51,232 nt of DNA from Bacteroidales bacterium (GCA_017940465.1 JAGAYN010000004.1:1-51232), one strand, 5' to 3'; positions 18,556 through 26,908 are shown, counted from the first letter of the stretch. Notes: a model not told the origin generated them from the sequence alone. Numbers and translations: made by a program.

Positions 18556-19377
18556 ATGAAAAGACATCTGCCCTGGCTGGCCATTGCCCTCGTGCTGGCC
18601 GCCATGTTCAACGTGTGCTTCTTCCTCATCACCGCCGGCACCCGGCACCTGCCCCCTTCGGTATGGATAGGCTACGCCTTCATCCACCTCGCGCTGCTGC
18701 TCATGCTGCTCACCCCGCTGATGGTGAAACGCGGCAACCAGGCCGAGGCCGACTACCGGCGGCCCCTCTACGCCGGAACCACACTCTATTTCTTCATCAC
18801 ACTGGTCATCAACGCCCTCTTCATCACCGACTCCCTCAACAGCGAACTGGTCCAGATGTATATCAACGCTGAAGCCAATCCGCAAGAGGGGTTGTGGGAG
18901 TGGCTGATCGGCCACCTCTCCGGACAGGAAGGCGTGGTGGCGGCCTGGATCCTCCAGGCGCTCGGCACTCCCGTCAGCGTGGCGGCGGCAGTGATTACCA
19001 ACACTCTCCTGCTCGGCCTCCTGGCCCTCTACCTCATCGTCAATCTCGCCGCCAACACCGACACCGCCGCCCAGCAAGAGCGCCACGAGCAGGAACTGGC
19101 CTATGTCAAGGAGGGCGCTTCACGGCTCAAGTACATCGCCGGCCTTACCCAAGACCGGAACCTGCAGCGGAAGGTGAGCCAACTGAACGACCTCGTGTCG
19201 AGCAGCCCCCTGCGCTCCTGTCCGGAGGCCTCACCCCTGGAACGCAAACTGCTCAACTCCCTGAGCGACCTGGAAGATGCCTGCCAGGCCAACGACGAGC
19301 AGGCGGTGCTGCGCCTCTGCGACGACCTGACCGACCTCGTCCGCCGCCGCAACCGCATCGTGTCGGAAAAAGCATAA
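18556..19377 (+). CDS. Membrane protein with four helices and helical cytoplasmic tail
   Basis: 273 residues. Four hydrophobic helices (about 5-27, 35-56, 72-95 and 135-165) and then a charged, helical C-terminal half with a heptad-like pattern (AAQQERHEQELAYVKEGASR and LLNSLSDLEDACQANDEQAV). I do not recognise the family. It begins 4 nt after the SPFH gene, so translation is probably coupled, and it is the likely membrane partner of the SPFH protein. Confidence 0.8.
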   Translation: MKRHLPWLAIALVLAAMFNVCFFLITAGTRHLPPSVWIGYAFIHLALLLMLLTPLMVKRGNQAEADYRRPLYAGTTLYFFITLVINALFITDSLNSELVQMYINAEANPQEGLWEWLIGHLSGQEGVVAAWILQALGTPVSVAAAVITNTLLLGLLALYLIVNLAANTDTAAQQERHEQELAYVKEGASRLKYIAGLTQDRNLQRKVSQLNDLVSSSPLRSCPEASPLERKLLNSLSDLEDACQANDEQAVLRLCDDLTDLVRRRNRIVSEKA

Positions 19378-19399
19378 CCCCCAAAACAATATCAATACA

Positions 19400-19969
19400 A
19401 TGACAGAAGCCAACGTATACCTGTGTCCTTGCTGCGACAAGGCCATCGCCCCCGGCACCACGGTGTGTCCGCAGTGCAACCAGCCGGTGACCGTGAGCAG
19501 TTCCTCGCTGGCCGGCATGGAGATGCCGCTGGTGAACAAGTACCTCAAAGGCTACAGCAAAGCCCTCGCCGCCGACCCTTCCAACCAGGAAACCGCCGGC
19601 TACGCCGCCATGTGCTTCCTCAAAATGCGCCTCTACGACAAAGCCATGCCGCTGTTCGAGAAAGCCATCGACAACAACTACGACAGTGCCGAGCCTTACT
19701 TCATGGCGGCCATCTGCCTCCTGCGGGGCAAGAAACCCTTCCTCGCCCAGCGGGCCGACATCGACAAGGCGGTGGAATACCTCAACGCGGCCGACATGAT
19801 CGAGCCGAAAGCCATCCACCACTACCTGCTGGCCTACATAAAGGAGGACTATTTCGACCGCAAATACCTCAACATCTCGCCCACAGCACAGGAAGAACAC
19901 GGGCAAGCCGCCGCCCTCGGCCTCACCCCCGAGGACGAAGCCACCCTCCACGCCCTGCTGAACGTATAG
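19400..19969 (+). CDS. Zinc-ribbon and TPR-like helical repeat protein
   Basis: 189 residues. An N-terminal zinc ribbon with four Cys (CPCC at about 9-12 and CPQC at 24-27) is followed by helical repeats of TPR type (YLKGYSKALAADPSNQETAG, MRLYDKAMPLFEKAIDNNYD, VEYLNAADMIEPKAIHHYLL). No signal peptide. Zinc-ribbon proteins are regular partners of SPFH/phage-shock-like operons. Last gene of the five-gene run; a long palindrome follows. Confidence 0.85.
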   Translation: MTEANVYLCPCCDKAIAPGTTVCPQCNQPVTVSSSSLAGMEMPLVNKYLKGYSKALAADPSNQETAGYAAMCFLKMRLYDKAMPLFEKAIDNNYDSAEPYFMAAICLLRGKKPFLAQRADIDKAVEYLNAADMIEPKAIHHYLLAYIKEDYFDRKYLNISPTAQEEHGQAAALGLTPEDEATLHALLNV

Positions 19970-19987
19970 GCCGCGACTGGCGACCCA

Positions 19988-20070
19988 CTAAGTATCCGGC
20001 AGGTATCCAGTAGGTATTTACTTCGACTGTGAACCGATATGGCCCACTTAAAGTGGGCCATATCGGTTCA
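19988..20070 (+). repeat. Interspersed repeat family C, copy 1 (GGTATCC head, palindromic tail)
   Basis: Three degenerate AGTATCC/GGTATCC units are followed by the core GGTATTTACTTCGACTG and ACCGATATGG. The core recurs at 20843-20925 and, inverted, at 36950-37040. In this copy the tail is a perfect palindrome, see the next entry. Confidence 0.8.
20030..20070. terminator. Perfect 20-bp palindrome between convergent genes
   Basis: Twenty bases beginning TGAACCGATATGG (20030-20049) are repeated in perfect inverted order at 20051-20070 with one base between. It lies between the plus-strand TPR gene and the minus-strand PIN gene and could stop transcription from both sides, though it lacks a T run. 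Confidence 0.6.
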
Positions 20071-20072
20071 CC

Positions 20073-20480
20073 CTATCTCATCATCTCGGCGAAACCTTCG
20101 AGCGACAGCACCTCGAACACCGGAAACGGCGAGTCGGCAGCATCGGAGAAATGGCTGTCGTTGGTAACAATATAGTCCGCTCCACAGGCAAAAGCGCAGT
20201 CGGTGAACTTGTTGTCGTCATTATCCTGCCTGATGATACCGAGCCTATAGTGCGGTTCACGGCGCACCACGTTCCTGCTACGGTCTACCACCTTCAGGAA
20301 GAGGTCGGCCGCAGTGTGCGAGGCTTTCCGAGAGAGTATCTCCTCGTACTCCAGCAGAATGTCAGTAGAGACGCACAGGACAAACTCCTCCCTCAAAAAT
20401 TTGTCGAGCAAGAATGCATACCTGCTCCTGGCGCCAAGAATCTGAAGCAGGCAGTTGGTATCGAGCACCACATTCTTCAT
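20073..20480 (-). CDS. PIN-domain toxin of a type II toxin-antitoxin pair (COG1569-like)
   Basis: 135 residues. PIN acidic residues are visible: VVLDTNCLLQ (Asp near residue 6), STDILLEYEEIL (Glu), DNKFTDCAFACGADYIVTNDSHF (Asp residues). Such proteins are predicted Mg-dependent RNases. The start overlaps the antitoxin stop by 4 nt. It ends 2 nt from the palindrome. Confidence 0.92.
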   Translation of the reverse strand: MKNVVLDTNCLLQILGARSRYAFLLDKFLREEFVLCVSTDILLEYEEILSRKASHTAADLFLKVVDRSRNVVRREPHYRLGIIRQDNDDNKFTDCAFACGADYIVTNDSHFSDAADSPFPVFEVLSLEGFAEMMR

Positions 20481-20701
20481 AGGGCACGATACGGGGTGCG
20501 AAGGTGCTCTCCATCCAGCCGGTCGAGGGCGGCCTGGTCAAGGTCGCCGCTGTCCCAAAGACGCTGCATCTCGCGCTTCAGGCGGCGGGCATAGAAGTCG
20601 CGCAGAACGTCCATCAAGTCATTCAGTTCCTCCTCGTCACGGCTCGCCGCGAACGATTCAATAATCAGACGCTGCGCAGGATTGATTGCTGTGGCTATCA
20701 T
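20477..20701 (-). CDS. Antitoxin partner of the PIN toxin
   Basis: 74 residues from ATG 20701. The sequence (MIATAINPAQRLIIESFAAS, then ELNDLMDVLRDFYARRL and RLWDSGDLDQAALDRLDGEH) has the pattern of the small helical antitoxins that precede COG1569 PIN toxins in Bacteroidales. The promoter at 20730-20760 makes the longer start at 20752 impossible; ATG 20719 is also conceivable. Confidence 0.85.
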   Translation of the reverse strand: MIATAINPAQRLIIESFAASRDEEELNDLMDVLRDFYARRLKREMQRLWDSGDLDQAALDRLDGEHLRTPYRAL

Positions 20702-20729
20702 ACGGGTTCCAAATTGCATTTTCCAACTG

Positions 20730-20760
20730 CAAAAATACGAACTTTTTCCCATACGGGCAA
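20730..20760 (-). promoter_or_regulatory. Promoter of the PIN toxin-antitoxin operon
   Basis: Reading minus, TTGCCC (20760-20755) and TATTTTTG followed by CAG (20737-20730). It shares GGGAAAAAGTnCGTA with the tRNA and leader promoters in this window. It fixes the antitoxin start downstream of about 20723. Confidence 0.7.
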
Positions 20761-20842
20761 GATATTATTTGTAACATGCTGATTATCTGCACGAAAAGAT
20801 GGATGTGTCCGAGCGGGACGGAAGCCGGGGGCGGTGGGGAGC

Positions 20843-20925
20843 CCCTAAGTATCCAGTAGGTATCCGGTAGGTATCTGGTAGGTATTTACTTCGACTGTGA
20901 ACCGATATGGACCCTTTTGAACCTT
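20843..20925 (+). repeat. Interspersed repeat family C, copy 2
   Basis: Four GGTATCC-like units followed by the same GGTATTTACTTCGACTGTG core and ACCGATATGG as copy 1, but the tail then runs on (ACCCTTTTGAACC) instead of forming the palindrome. It precedes the mutA promoter. The gap 20702-21045 holds only this repeat and the two promoters. Confidence 0.8.
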
Positions 20926-20972
20926 TTGTCCGGAAAAGGGGCCGCGGGGGGTGCGGAGGGGGCATTATTATA

Positions 20973-21008
20973 TTTTTGTGCGCGAATCAAAAAAAAGTCG
21001 TATCTTTG
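20973..21008 (+). promoter_or_regulatory. Promoter of mutA
   Basis: TTG within 20973-20978 and TATCTTTG at 21001-21008. Start of mutA follows about 30 nt after the expected transcription start. Confidence 0.7.
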
Positions 21009-21045
21009 CCCTTTGCATACTGAAAACAATAAACGATACAACATA

Positions 21046-22902
21046 ATGGAAGACAACAGATTATTCAGCGAATTCCCGCCCGTTTCGACCGAGAAATGGG
21101 AGGAGGTGATCAACAAGGACCTCAAAGGAGCCGACTACGAGAAGAAGCTCGTGTGGCGGACGCTGGAGGGTTTCAAAGTGAAGCCCTACTACCGCGCCGA
21201 GGACCTGGAAGGTCTTGAATACCTGGACAGCAACCCCGGACAGAAGCCCTACACTCGCGGCAAGCAGACCAGCGGCAATGTGTGGGAGGTGCGCCAGGAC
21301 ATCCACATCGCCGACCTGCAGGAGGCCAACCGCGTGGCGCTGGACGCCGTGGAACGCGGCGTCACCTCGCTGGGCCTCTGCACCAAGAACGTGAAGAGCG
21401 TGGCCGACATGGGCATCCTGCTCAAAGGCCTCTATATCAACGCTGTGCAGCTGAACTTCATGTGCTCGGTCGACTATCTGGGCCTGCTGAAGACCTACGT
21501 GGAGTATGCCCGCAAGGAGGGCTACAAAACCGAGGAGCTGAACGGCTCGTGCAACTTCGACATGTTCCGCTATGCGCTGAAACACGGCAAGTTCCACCGC
21601 ACCGAAGAGGGCGACCTCGAGATGGCCAAGCAGCTGGTGGAGTACGCCGCCAAGGAGCTGCCCGGGTTCCGTGTGCTGACGGTGGACGGCAGCCTGCTCA
21701 ACAGCGCCGGCGCCAACAGCGTGCAGGAGCTGGGCTTCAGCCTGGCCGCCGCCAACGAGCTGGTGAGCCGCCTGACCGACATGGGAGTGAAGATGGAGCA
21801 TGCCGCCCGCAGCCTGCAGGTGAACTTCGGCATCGGAAGCACCTACTTCATGGAGATGGGCAAAATCCGCGCCGCCCGCCTGCTGTGGAGCAAAATCGCG
21901 GAACAGTACAAGCCGGAGTGCGACTGCGCCTACAAACTCTACATCAACGCCACCACCAGCCGCTGGAACCAGTCGGTCTACGACCCCTACGTGAACATGC
22001 TGCGCTCCACCACCGAGGCCATGTCGGCCGCCGTGGCAGGTGCCGACAGCATCTCGGTGCTGCCCTTTGACAACGCCTACAAGGAGGCCGACGAGTTCGG
22101 CTACCGCATCGCCCGCAACCAGCAGCTGCTGCTGAAGGAGGAATCCTACCTCGACAAAATCGTCGACCCCGCGGCCGGAAGCTACTACATCGAGAACCTG
22201 ACCGACCAGATCGCCCGCGGCGCCTGGGAGCACTTCATGAAGGTGGAGGAACTGGGCGGCTACTGCAAGGCCCTCCGCGCCGGACACGTGCAGGAGGAGG
22301 TGGAGAAGACCGCCCGCGAGCGCGACAACAACATAGCCACCCGCAAGACCACCATCCTGGGCACAAACCAGTACCCCAACCTGCTGGAGAAGATGGGCGG
22401 GAAGGTGGAGAAGGACGGCCACTGCGGCTGCCGGTGCGAGGTGGGCGACGAGGTGAAGACCCTCAAGGTCTACCGCGGCGCCGAACCCTTCGAGGCCCTG
22501 CGCATGCAGACCGAGAAGGCCGCCCGCCGCCCCAAGGTGTTCCTGCTCACCTACGGCAACCTCGCCATGCGCAAGGCCCGCTCGGGCTTCGCCACAAACT
22601 TCTTCGGCGTGGCTGGCTACGAAATCATCGACAACCCCGGCTTCGCCACCCCCGAAGAGGGCGCCAAGGCTGCCCTCGAGAGCGGCGCCGACGTGGTGGT
22701 GCTCTGCTCGAGCGACGACGAGTATGCCGAACTGACCGAACCCGTATGCAAAGCCCTGAAAGGCAAGGTGAAAAGCCTCGTGCTGGCCGGTTTCCCCAAG
22801 GAGATGGTGGAGACCTACAAAGGCTATGGCATCGACGAGTTCATCCACGTGAAAACCAACGTACTGGAGTGCCTCACGGCCTTCCAGAAACAACTGCTGT
22901 AA
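21046..22902 (+). CDS. mutA: Methylmalonyl-CoA mutase small subunit
   Basis: 618 residues from ATG 21046, just after the promoter. It resembles the MutA/beta chain: an N-terminal TIM-barrel (WEVRQDIHIADLQEANRVAL, then RSTTEAMSAAVAGADSISVLPFDNAY and AGSYYIENLTDQIARGAWEHF) and a C-terminal B12-fold domain without the cobalamin-binding DxHxxG (it has AMRKARSGF), as expected for the non-catalytic chain. It works with MutB to interconvert succinyl- and methylmalonyl-CoA for propionate metabolism. Oddly, mutB, normally the next gene, is absent; the next gene is an LptF/G permease 10 nt away. Confidence 0.93.
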   Translation: MEDNRLFSEFPPVSTEKWEEVINKDLKGADYEKKLVWRTLEGFKVKPYYRAEDLEGLEYLDSNPGQKPYTRGKQTSGNVWEVRQDIHIADLQEANRVALDAVERGVTSLGLCTKNVKSVADMGILLKGLYINAVQLNFMCSVDYLGLLKTYVEYARKEGYKTEELNGSCNFDMFRYALKHGKFHRTEEGDLEMAKQLVEYAAKELPGFRVLTVDGSLLNSAGANSVQELGFSLAAANELVSRLTDMGVKMEHAARSLQVNFGIGSTYFMEMGKIRAARLLWSKIAEQYKPECDCAYKLYINATTSRWNQSVYDPYVNMLRSTTEAMSAAVAGADSISVLPFDNAYKEADEFGYRIARNQQLLLKEESYLDKIVDPAAGSYYIENLTDQIARGAWEHFMKVEELGGYCKALRAGHVQEEVEKTARERDNNIATRKTTILGTNQYPNLLEKMGGKVEKDGHCGCRCEVGDEVKTLKVYRGAEPFEALRMQTEKAARRPKVFLLTYGNLAMRKARSGFATNFFGVAGYEIIDNPGFATPEEGAKAALESGADVVVLCSSDDEYAELTEPVCKALKGKVKSLVLAGFPKEMVETYKGYGIDEFIHVKTNVLECLTAFQKQLL

Positions 22903-22912
22903 CCCCTACGCG

Positions 22913-24013
22913 ATGCGCCAGTCGCCACTGCACTACAGGCTCGACAGATACATCCTCGGCAAGTACCTGAAGACGTTTCTGTTGGCGCTGGCGCTCATCA
23001 TCATCATCGTCATCACCTTCGACGTGTCGGAGAAGCTGGACAAGTTTCTCTCCCACCACGCCACGCTGTGGCAGGTGATCTCTGTCTACTACCTCAACTT
23101 CATCCCCGGCTTTGTCAACCTCTACAGCCCGCTGTTCATCTTCATCTCCGTGATATTCTTCACCTCGAAGATGGCGGGCAACAGCGAGATAGTGGCCATC
23201 CTCAGTTCGGGCATACGCTACCAGCGCATGCTGAGGCCCTACATGTACGGGGCCGTGCTGGTGGCGCTGGCGGTACTGATATTGGGCAACTTCGTCATCC
23301 CCATCTCCAACCGGAGCCTGATAGAGTTCGAGGAGCAATACGTCAAGTCGAAAGCCACCAACTACTACTCCAACCTCCACTTCCAGTCGGAACGGGGGGT
23401 GCAGGTGTATGTGGAGAGCTACGATGTGCCGCGCCAACGCGCCTACAAGTTCCGGCGCGAAGTGCTGGACCCCGACGGGCGCCTGCTGCAACGCGAGGCG
23501 GCCGACGTGGTGACCTTCGACACCGCCACCTCCACCTGGAACTGCACCGGCTACTCGCTCCGCACCATCGACAGCAACCACCGCGAAACCCTCACCCAGC
23601 AGACCACCGCCACGGTAGACCTCCACGTGCTGCCCGAGGACCTCAACATCAAGTCCACCCGCGTGGAGACAATGAACACACCCGAACTCATCCGCTACAT
23701 CCAGCGCGAGGAGATGCGGGGCACCGGTACAGTAAAGCCCTCGAAGATAGAGCTCTACCAGCGCCTGCTCAACCCGCTGGCCATCATCGTGATGACCCTC
23801 ATCGGCGTGGCCATCGCTGCCCGCAAGAGCCGCGGCGGCATCGGCATGCACCTGGCCATCGGCATTGCCATCGCCTTCTCCTTCATCGTCTTCATGAAAA
23901 TCACCACCGTCTTCGCCACCAACGGCAGCCTCTCGCCCTTCATGGCCGTGCTGCTGCCGCAGATCGTCTTCGGCCTGGCGGCGGCCTACCTGATTCACAA
24001 AGCACCCAAATAA
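22913..24013 (+). CDS. LptF/LptG family permease
   Basis: 366 residues. Start region DRYILGKYLKTFLLALALII is the typical amphipathic lead into helix 1. Three N-terminal helices (about 18-40, 58-82 and 103-128), a periplasmic beta-jellyroll-like segment (about 145-275), and three C-terminal helices (about 285-362). It forms the inner-membrane part of the LptB2FG lipopolysaccharide exporter. Only one such gene is here. Confidence 0.92.
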   Translation: MRQSPLHYRLDRYILGKYLKTFLLALALIIIIVITFDVSEKLDKFLSHHATLWQVISVYYLNFIPGFVNLYSPLFIFISVIFFTSKMAGNSEIVAILSSGIRYQRMLRPYMYGAVLVALAVLILGNFVIPISNRSLIEFEEQYVKSKATNYYSNLHFQSERGVQVYVESYDVPRQRAYKFRREVLDPDGRLLQREAADVVTFDTATSTWNCTGYSLRTIDSNHRETLTQQTTATVDLHVLPEDLNIKSTRVETMNTPELIRYIQREEMRGTGTVKPSKIELYQRLLNPLAIIVMTLIGVAIAARKSRGGIGMHLAIGIAIAFSFIVFMKITTVFATNGSLSPFMAVLLPQIVFGLAAAYLIHKAPK

Positions 24014-24015
24014 AC

Positions 24016-24435
24016 ATGACTGTCAAAGAAATCGAACAGCAGATTATCGACGAGTTCGCCTCCTTCGACGAATGGCTCGACAAATACGCCTACCTCATCG
24101 AGCTCGGCAAGGACTGCCCCGCCATCGAGGAGAAAGACAAGACCGAGCAGAACCTCATCAAGGGCTGCCAGAGCCGCGTGTGGCTCAGCTGCGAACACCG
24201 CGACGGGAGGCTGTGGTTCCGCGCCGACAGCGACGCCGTCATCACCCGCGGCATCATCACCCTCCTCATACGGGCCCTCGACGGGCAGACCCCGCAGGAC
24301 ATCCTCGATGCCGACCTGGCATTCATCGACGCCATCGGCCTCAAGGAGCACCTCTCCCCCACCCGCTCCAACGGCCTCACCTCCATGGTGAAACAGATGA
24401 AGATGTATGCACTGGCCTATAAAATGAAAGGATAA
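24016..24435 (+). CDS. sufE: SufE family sulfur acceptor
   Basis: 139 residues. It takes persulfide sulfur from the desulfurase SufS for iron-sulfur cluster assembly. The acceptor Cys is at about residue 51 in LIKGCQSRVWL. Other family positions, FDEWLDKYAYLIELGK and the C-terminal SPTRSNGLTSMVKQMK, are present. It lies 2 nt after the permease stop and 1 nt before the MIP18-type gene, so an operon is likely. Confidence 0.93.
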   Translation: MTVKEIEQQIIDEFASFDEWLDKYAYLIELGKDCPAIEEKDKTEQNLIKGCQSRVWLSCEHRDGRLWFRADSDAVITRGIITLLIRALDGQTPQDILDADLAFIDAIGLKEHLSPTRSNGLTSMVKQMKMYALAYKMKG

Positions 24436-24436
24436 C

Positions 24437-24754
24437 ATGCAAGCCAACCAAGAAACCGTCAAAGACGCCGTAGTCAATTGCCTGCGCAACATCTACGACC
24501 CCGAGATCCCTGTCAATATCTACGACCTGGGGCTGATCTACAACATCGATGTCGACGAGGAACTCAACGTCAAGGTGCTCATGACCATGACGGCCCCCGA
24601 CTGCCCCGAGGCGGAATACATGTTCCAGGAGGTGAAGCAGATGATCGGCTGGATCAAGGAGGTGAAGAGTGTCGACGTGGAACTCACCTTCGACCCGCCC
24701 TGGACCATGGACCGCATCCCCGACGAGGTGAAGCTGGAATTGGGATTCCTCTAA
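24437..24754 (+). CDS. MIP18/DUF59 family iron-sulfur maturation protein (SufT-like)
   Basis: 105 residues. Core motif IYDPEIPVNIYDLGLIYNID, then MTMTAPDCPEAEYM with the conserved Cys, and VDVELTFDPPWTMDRI. Family members help deliver iron-sulfur clusters. Next to sufE, which agrees with that job. Confidence 0.92.
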   Translation: MQANQETVKDAVVNCLRNIYDPEIPVNIYDLGLIYNIDVDEELNVKVLMTMTAPDCPEAEYMFQEVKQMIGWIKEVKSVDVELTFDPPWTMDRIPDEVKLELGFL

Positions 24755-24768
24755 TGCCCTGAGCGGAA

Positions 24769-25860
24769 GTGGGACGGATTTTCGCAAAACGCAGCGCCGC
24801 CGACCTGGCGGGCCAGTCGCTGGACCGCATGATGTGGCGACGCTTCAGGCGCAACCCCCTCTCGGTGGCCAGCCTGGCGGTGATCGGGCTGCTGATGCTG
24901 GTGGCCCTGCTGGGCTACCTCATCACCCCCGACCGCACGCCGCACTGCAACCAGCAGTACCTCGAACTGGCCACCCTCAAGCCCTTCTCCCGCGCCACCT
25001 TCCTCTGCACCCCTCTCTCCCCTGCCCCCGGGCGCCTCTCGCCGCTGAAGCGGATGCTCCACGGCGAACCGCTCCCCTACCTCGCCACCCCTATTACAAA
25101 ATATGAACGCGCGCGAGACAGCATCCTCGCCATCCCCTACAACGGTGACCCCATCGCCCTGCCGGCCGACGAGGCATCCATCCGGCAGCGCACCTTCCTC
25201 CTGGGCACCGACCGCTACGGCCGCGACATGCTGAGCATGCTCATGATAGGCTCGCGCGTGAGCCTCTCGGTGGGCTTCATCGCCATCCTGATCGCCCTCC
25301 TCATCGGCATCACCCTCGGCGCCCTGGCGGCCTACCACGGCGGCTGGGTGGACAGCCTCGTCATGTGGCTCATCAACGTCGTGTGGTCCATCCCGACGGT
25401 GCTGCTGGTCATCGCCATCACCTTTGTGCTGGGCAAGGGCTTCTGGCAGATATTCGTGGCGGTGGGCCTGACGATGTGGGTGGACATCGCGCGTGTGGTG
25501 CGGGGCGAGGTGATGAGTGTGAAGGAGAAAGAATATGTGGAGGCCACCCGCGCCTTGGGCTACAGCACCTTCCGCACCCTCTTCCGCCACGTGCTGCCCA
25601 ACATCGCCGGGGCGGTGGTGGTGGTGGCGGCCTCGAACTTCGCCAGCGCCATCCTGCTCGAGGCGGGGCTGAGTTTCCTCGGCATCGGGGTGCAGCCGCC
25701 CATGACTTCGTGGGGCATGATGGTGAAGGAGAACTATGGCTACCTGCTGCTCGACAGCGCCCACCTGGCGCTGCTGCCCGGGGCGGCCATCATGGTGGTG
25801 GTGCTGGCCTTCATGCTGTTGGCCAGCGGGCTGCGCGATGCGCTGGACGTGCGGCGATGA
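24769..25860 (+). CDS. ABC transporter permease, OppC/DppC type
   Basis: 363 residues from a GTG start at 24769. Helix 1 (about 30-52), a large extracytoplasmic insertion (about 55-150), then a run of helices with the EAA-type loop EYVEATRALGYSTFRTLFRHVLPN, followed by GLSFLGIGVQPPMTSWGMM, the OppC signature. It imports peptides or related solutes with an OppB partner, ATPases and a binding protein, none of which is in the window. The inserted extracytoplasmic domain is longer than in enterobacterial OppC. Confidence 0.9.
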   Translation: MGRIFAKRSAADLAGQSLDRMMWRRFRRNPLSVASLAVIGLLMLVALLGYLITPDRTPHCNQQYLELATLKPFSRATFLCTPLSPAPGRLSPLKRMLHGEPLPYLATPITKYERARDSILAIPYNGDPIALPADEASIRQRTFLLGTDRYGRDMLSMLMIGSRVSLSVGFIAILIALLIGITLGALAAYHGGWVDSLVMWLINVVWSIPTVLLVIAITFVLGKGFWQIFVAVGLTMWVDIARVVRGEVMSVKEKEYVEATRALGYSTFRTLFRHVLPNIAGAVVVVAASNFASAILLEAGLSFLGIGVQPPMTSWGMMVKENYGYLLLDSAHLALLPGAAIMVVVLAFMLLASGLRDALDVRR

Positions 25861-25894
25861 AGTGTTAAAAAAAACTAAAAATTGCACAAACCCG

Positions 25895-25923
25895 TTGTAT
25901 ATCAGAAAAAGTTCGTACTTTTG
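25895..25923 (+). promoter_or_regulatory. Promoter of two lipoprotein genes
   Basis: TTG at 25895-25897 and TACTTTTG followed by CA at 25916-25923, with AGAAAAAGTTCGTA between. Drives the genes at 25970 and 26448. Confidence 0.75.
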
Positions 25924-25969
25924 CAAAAAATTTAAAACACATTATTAATCAACAAAAAATCACAAAAAA

Positions 25970-26413
25970 ATGAAAAACATCTTCAAACTGATGGGCATTG
26001 CCCTGATTGCCAGCTCGATGGCCTTTGTCTCCTGCGGCAGCGACGATGACGAGACCTACACCATCAACGTTCAGTTTGGCGACAAGTCTTGGTCCTCCAA
26101 TGACATGTCTGCCGACATTGAAGAAGACATGATTAACGCCAGCATCTTTGAGGGCGATGCGAATCAGGCCTCTGTCACCTTCAAGTGCCCTGCCAAGGAT
26201 GGCAGCCATCTTTTCGCCACTGAAGGCAATTATGCTCGCTACTACGAGAACGACGATGCCACTGCTATCGTGAGCAATCAGACCGGTTTCATCACCATTG
26301 AGAGCATCGATGTTGCGGCCCACACCATCACTGGTATTGTCTCTTCGGAAATGGGTGAGCTTAACTCCGGCGAGAAGCTGACCGTCACGATGACCAACGC
26401 TAACTGGAAATAA
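25970..26413 (+). CDS. Small lipoprotein, function unknown
   Basis: 147 residues. Lipoprotein signal MKNIFKLMGIALIASSMAFV followed by SCGSDDDE: the Cys is followed by acidic residues, the pattern linked in Bacteroidetes to surface export. The mature part is beta-rich and Asp/Ser-rich without Cys. No family recognised. Codon use is less GC-biased than that of neighbouring metabolic genes. Confidence 0.8.
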   Translation: MKNIFKLMGIALIASSMAFVSCGSDDDETYTINVQFGDKSWSSNDMSADIEEDMINASIFEGDANQASVTFKCPAKDGSHLFATEGNYARYYENDDATAIVSNQTGFITIESIDVAAHTITGIVSSEMGELNSGEKLTVTMTNANWK

Positions 26414-26447
26414 TCACCAAGTATAGAGATTAAAACACAACACAACC

Positions 26448-26831
26448 ATGAAAGTTAAAGTTTTGATGCTTGCTGCTGCCGCTATGGCTCTGACCGTGGC
26501 CTGCAACAACAACAAGGCCGCCGAGGCTGTCGACAGCACCGCCGATGAGGCCATGGCCGCTGTTGAAGAGATGGTTACCGAGGATGTCCCTGAAATCATC
26601 GACACCGTGGTCGCCACCGCCACAACCACCGCCACCAAGGCTGCCAAGAAGGCCGCCACCACCGTGAAGGAAGAGGTTGTCAACGAGGCCGCTAAAGTTG
26701 TCAATAATGAGGATGGTACAAAGAGTGTTGAAGACAAGAAAGTTGGTAGAAGAACTGAAACCACCACGACTGTCACCAACAACGCCGATGGTACCACCAC
26801 CGTCACTGATAAGAAAGTTGGCCGTCGCTAG
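26448..26831 (+). CDS. Low-complexity lipoprotein with duplicated DKKVGRR motif
   Basis: 127 residues. Signal peptide ending LTVAC (lipobox), then an Ala/Glu/Thr-rich helical region (about 20-80). The C-terminus carries two copies of a V.NN.DGT..V.DKKVGRR unit (about 84-127). It is 34 nt after the previous lipoprotein gene. Its N-terminal part (CNNNKAAEAVDSTADEAMAA) resembles the minus-strand lipoprotein at 28321-28758, so both may belong to one small family. No function known. Confidence 0.78.
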   Translation: MKVKVLMLAAAAMALTVACNNNKAAEAVDSTADEAMAAVEEMVTEDVPEIIDTVVATATTTATKAAKKAATTVKEEVVNEAAKVVNNEDGTKSVEDKKVGRRTETTTTVTNNADGTTTVTDKKVGRR

Positions 26832-26863
26832 ACAATAACCTTTACGTCAGTGAAAATCCACAG

Positions 26864-26897
26864 AAAAGGAGAGACTACAAGAAGTCTCTCCTTTTTT
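26864..26897 (+). terminator. Rho-independent terminator
   Basis: A perfect 13-bp stem (26864-26876 with 26883-26895), 6-nt loop, with the T run forming the end of the right arm. Ends the lipoprotein operon. Confidence 0.9.
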
Positions 26898-26908
26898 GTT
26901 GTATAAAA

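Noticed and set aside
20702-20752. Upstream start for the antitoxin at 20752
   Set aside because: The -7 box at 20737-20730 lies inside this extension, so the transcript would not contain it.
21061-22893. 610-codon minus-strand ORF opposite mutA
   Set aside because: Antisense shadow of mutA with biased composition. No promoter on that strand.
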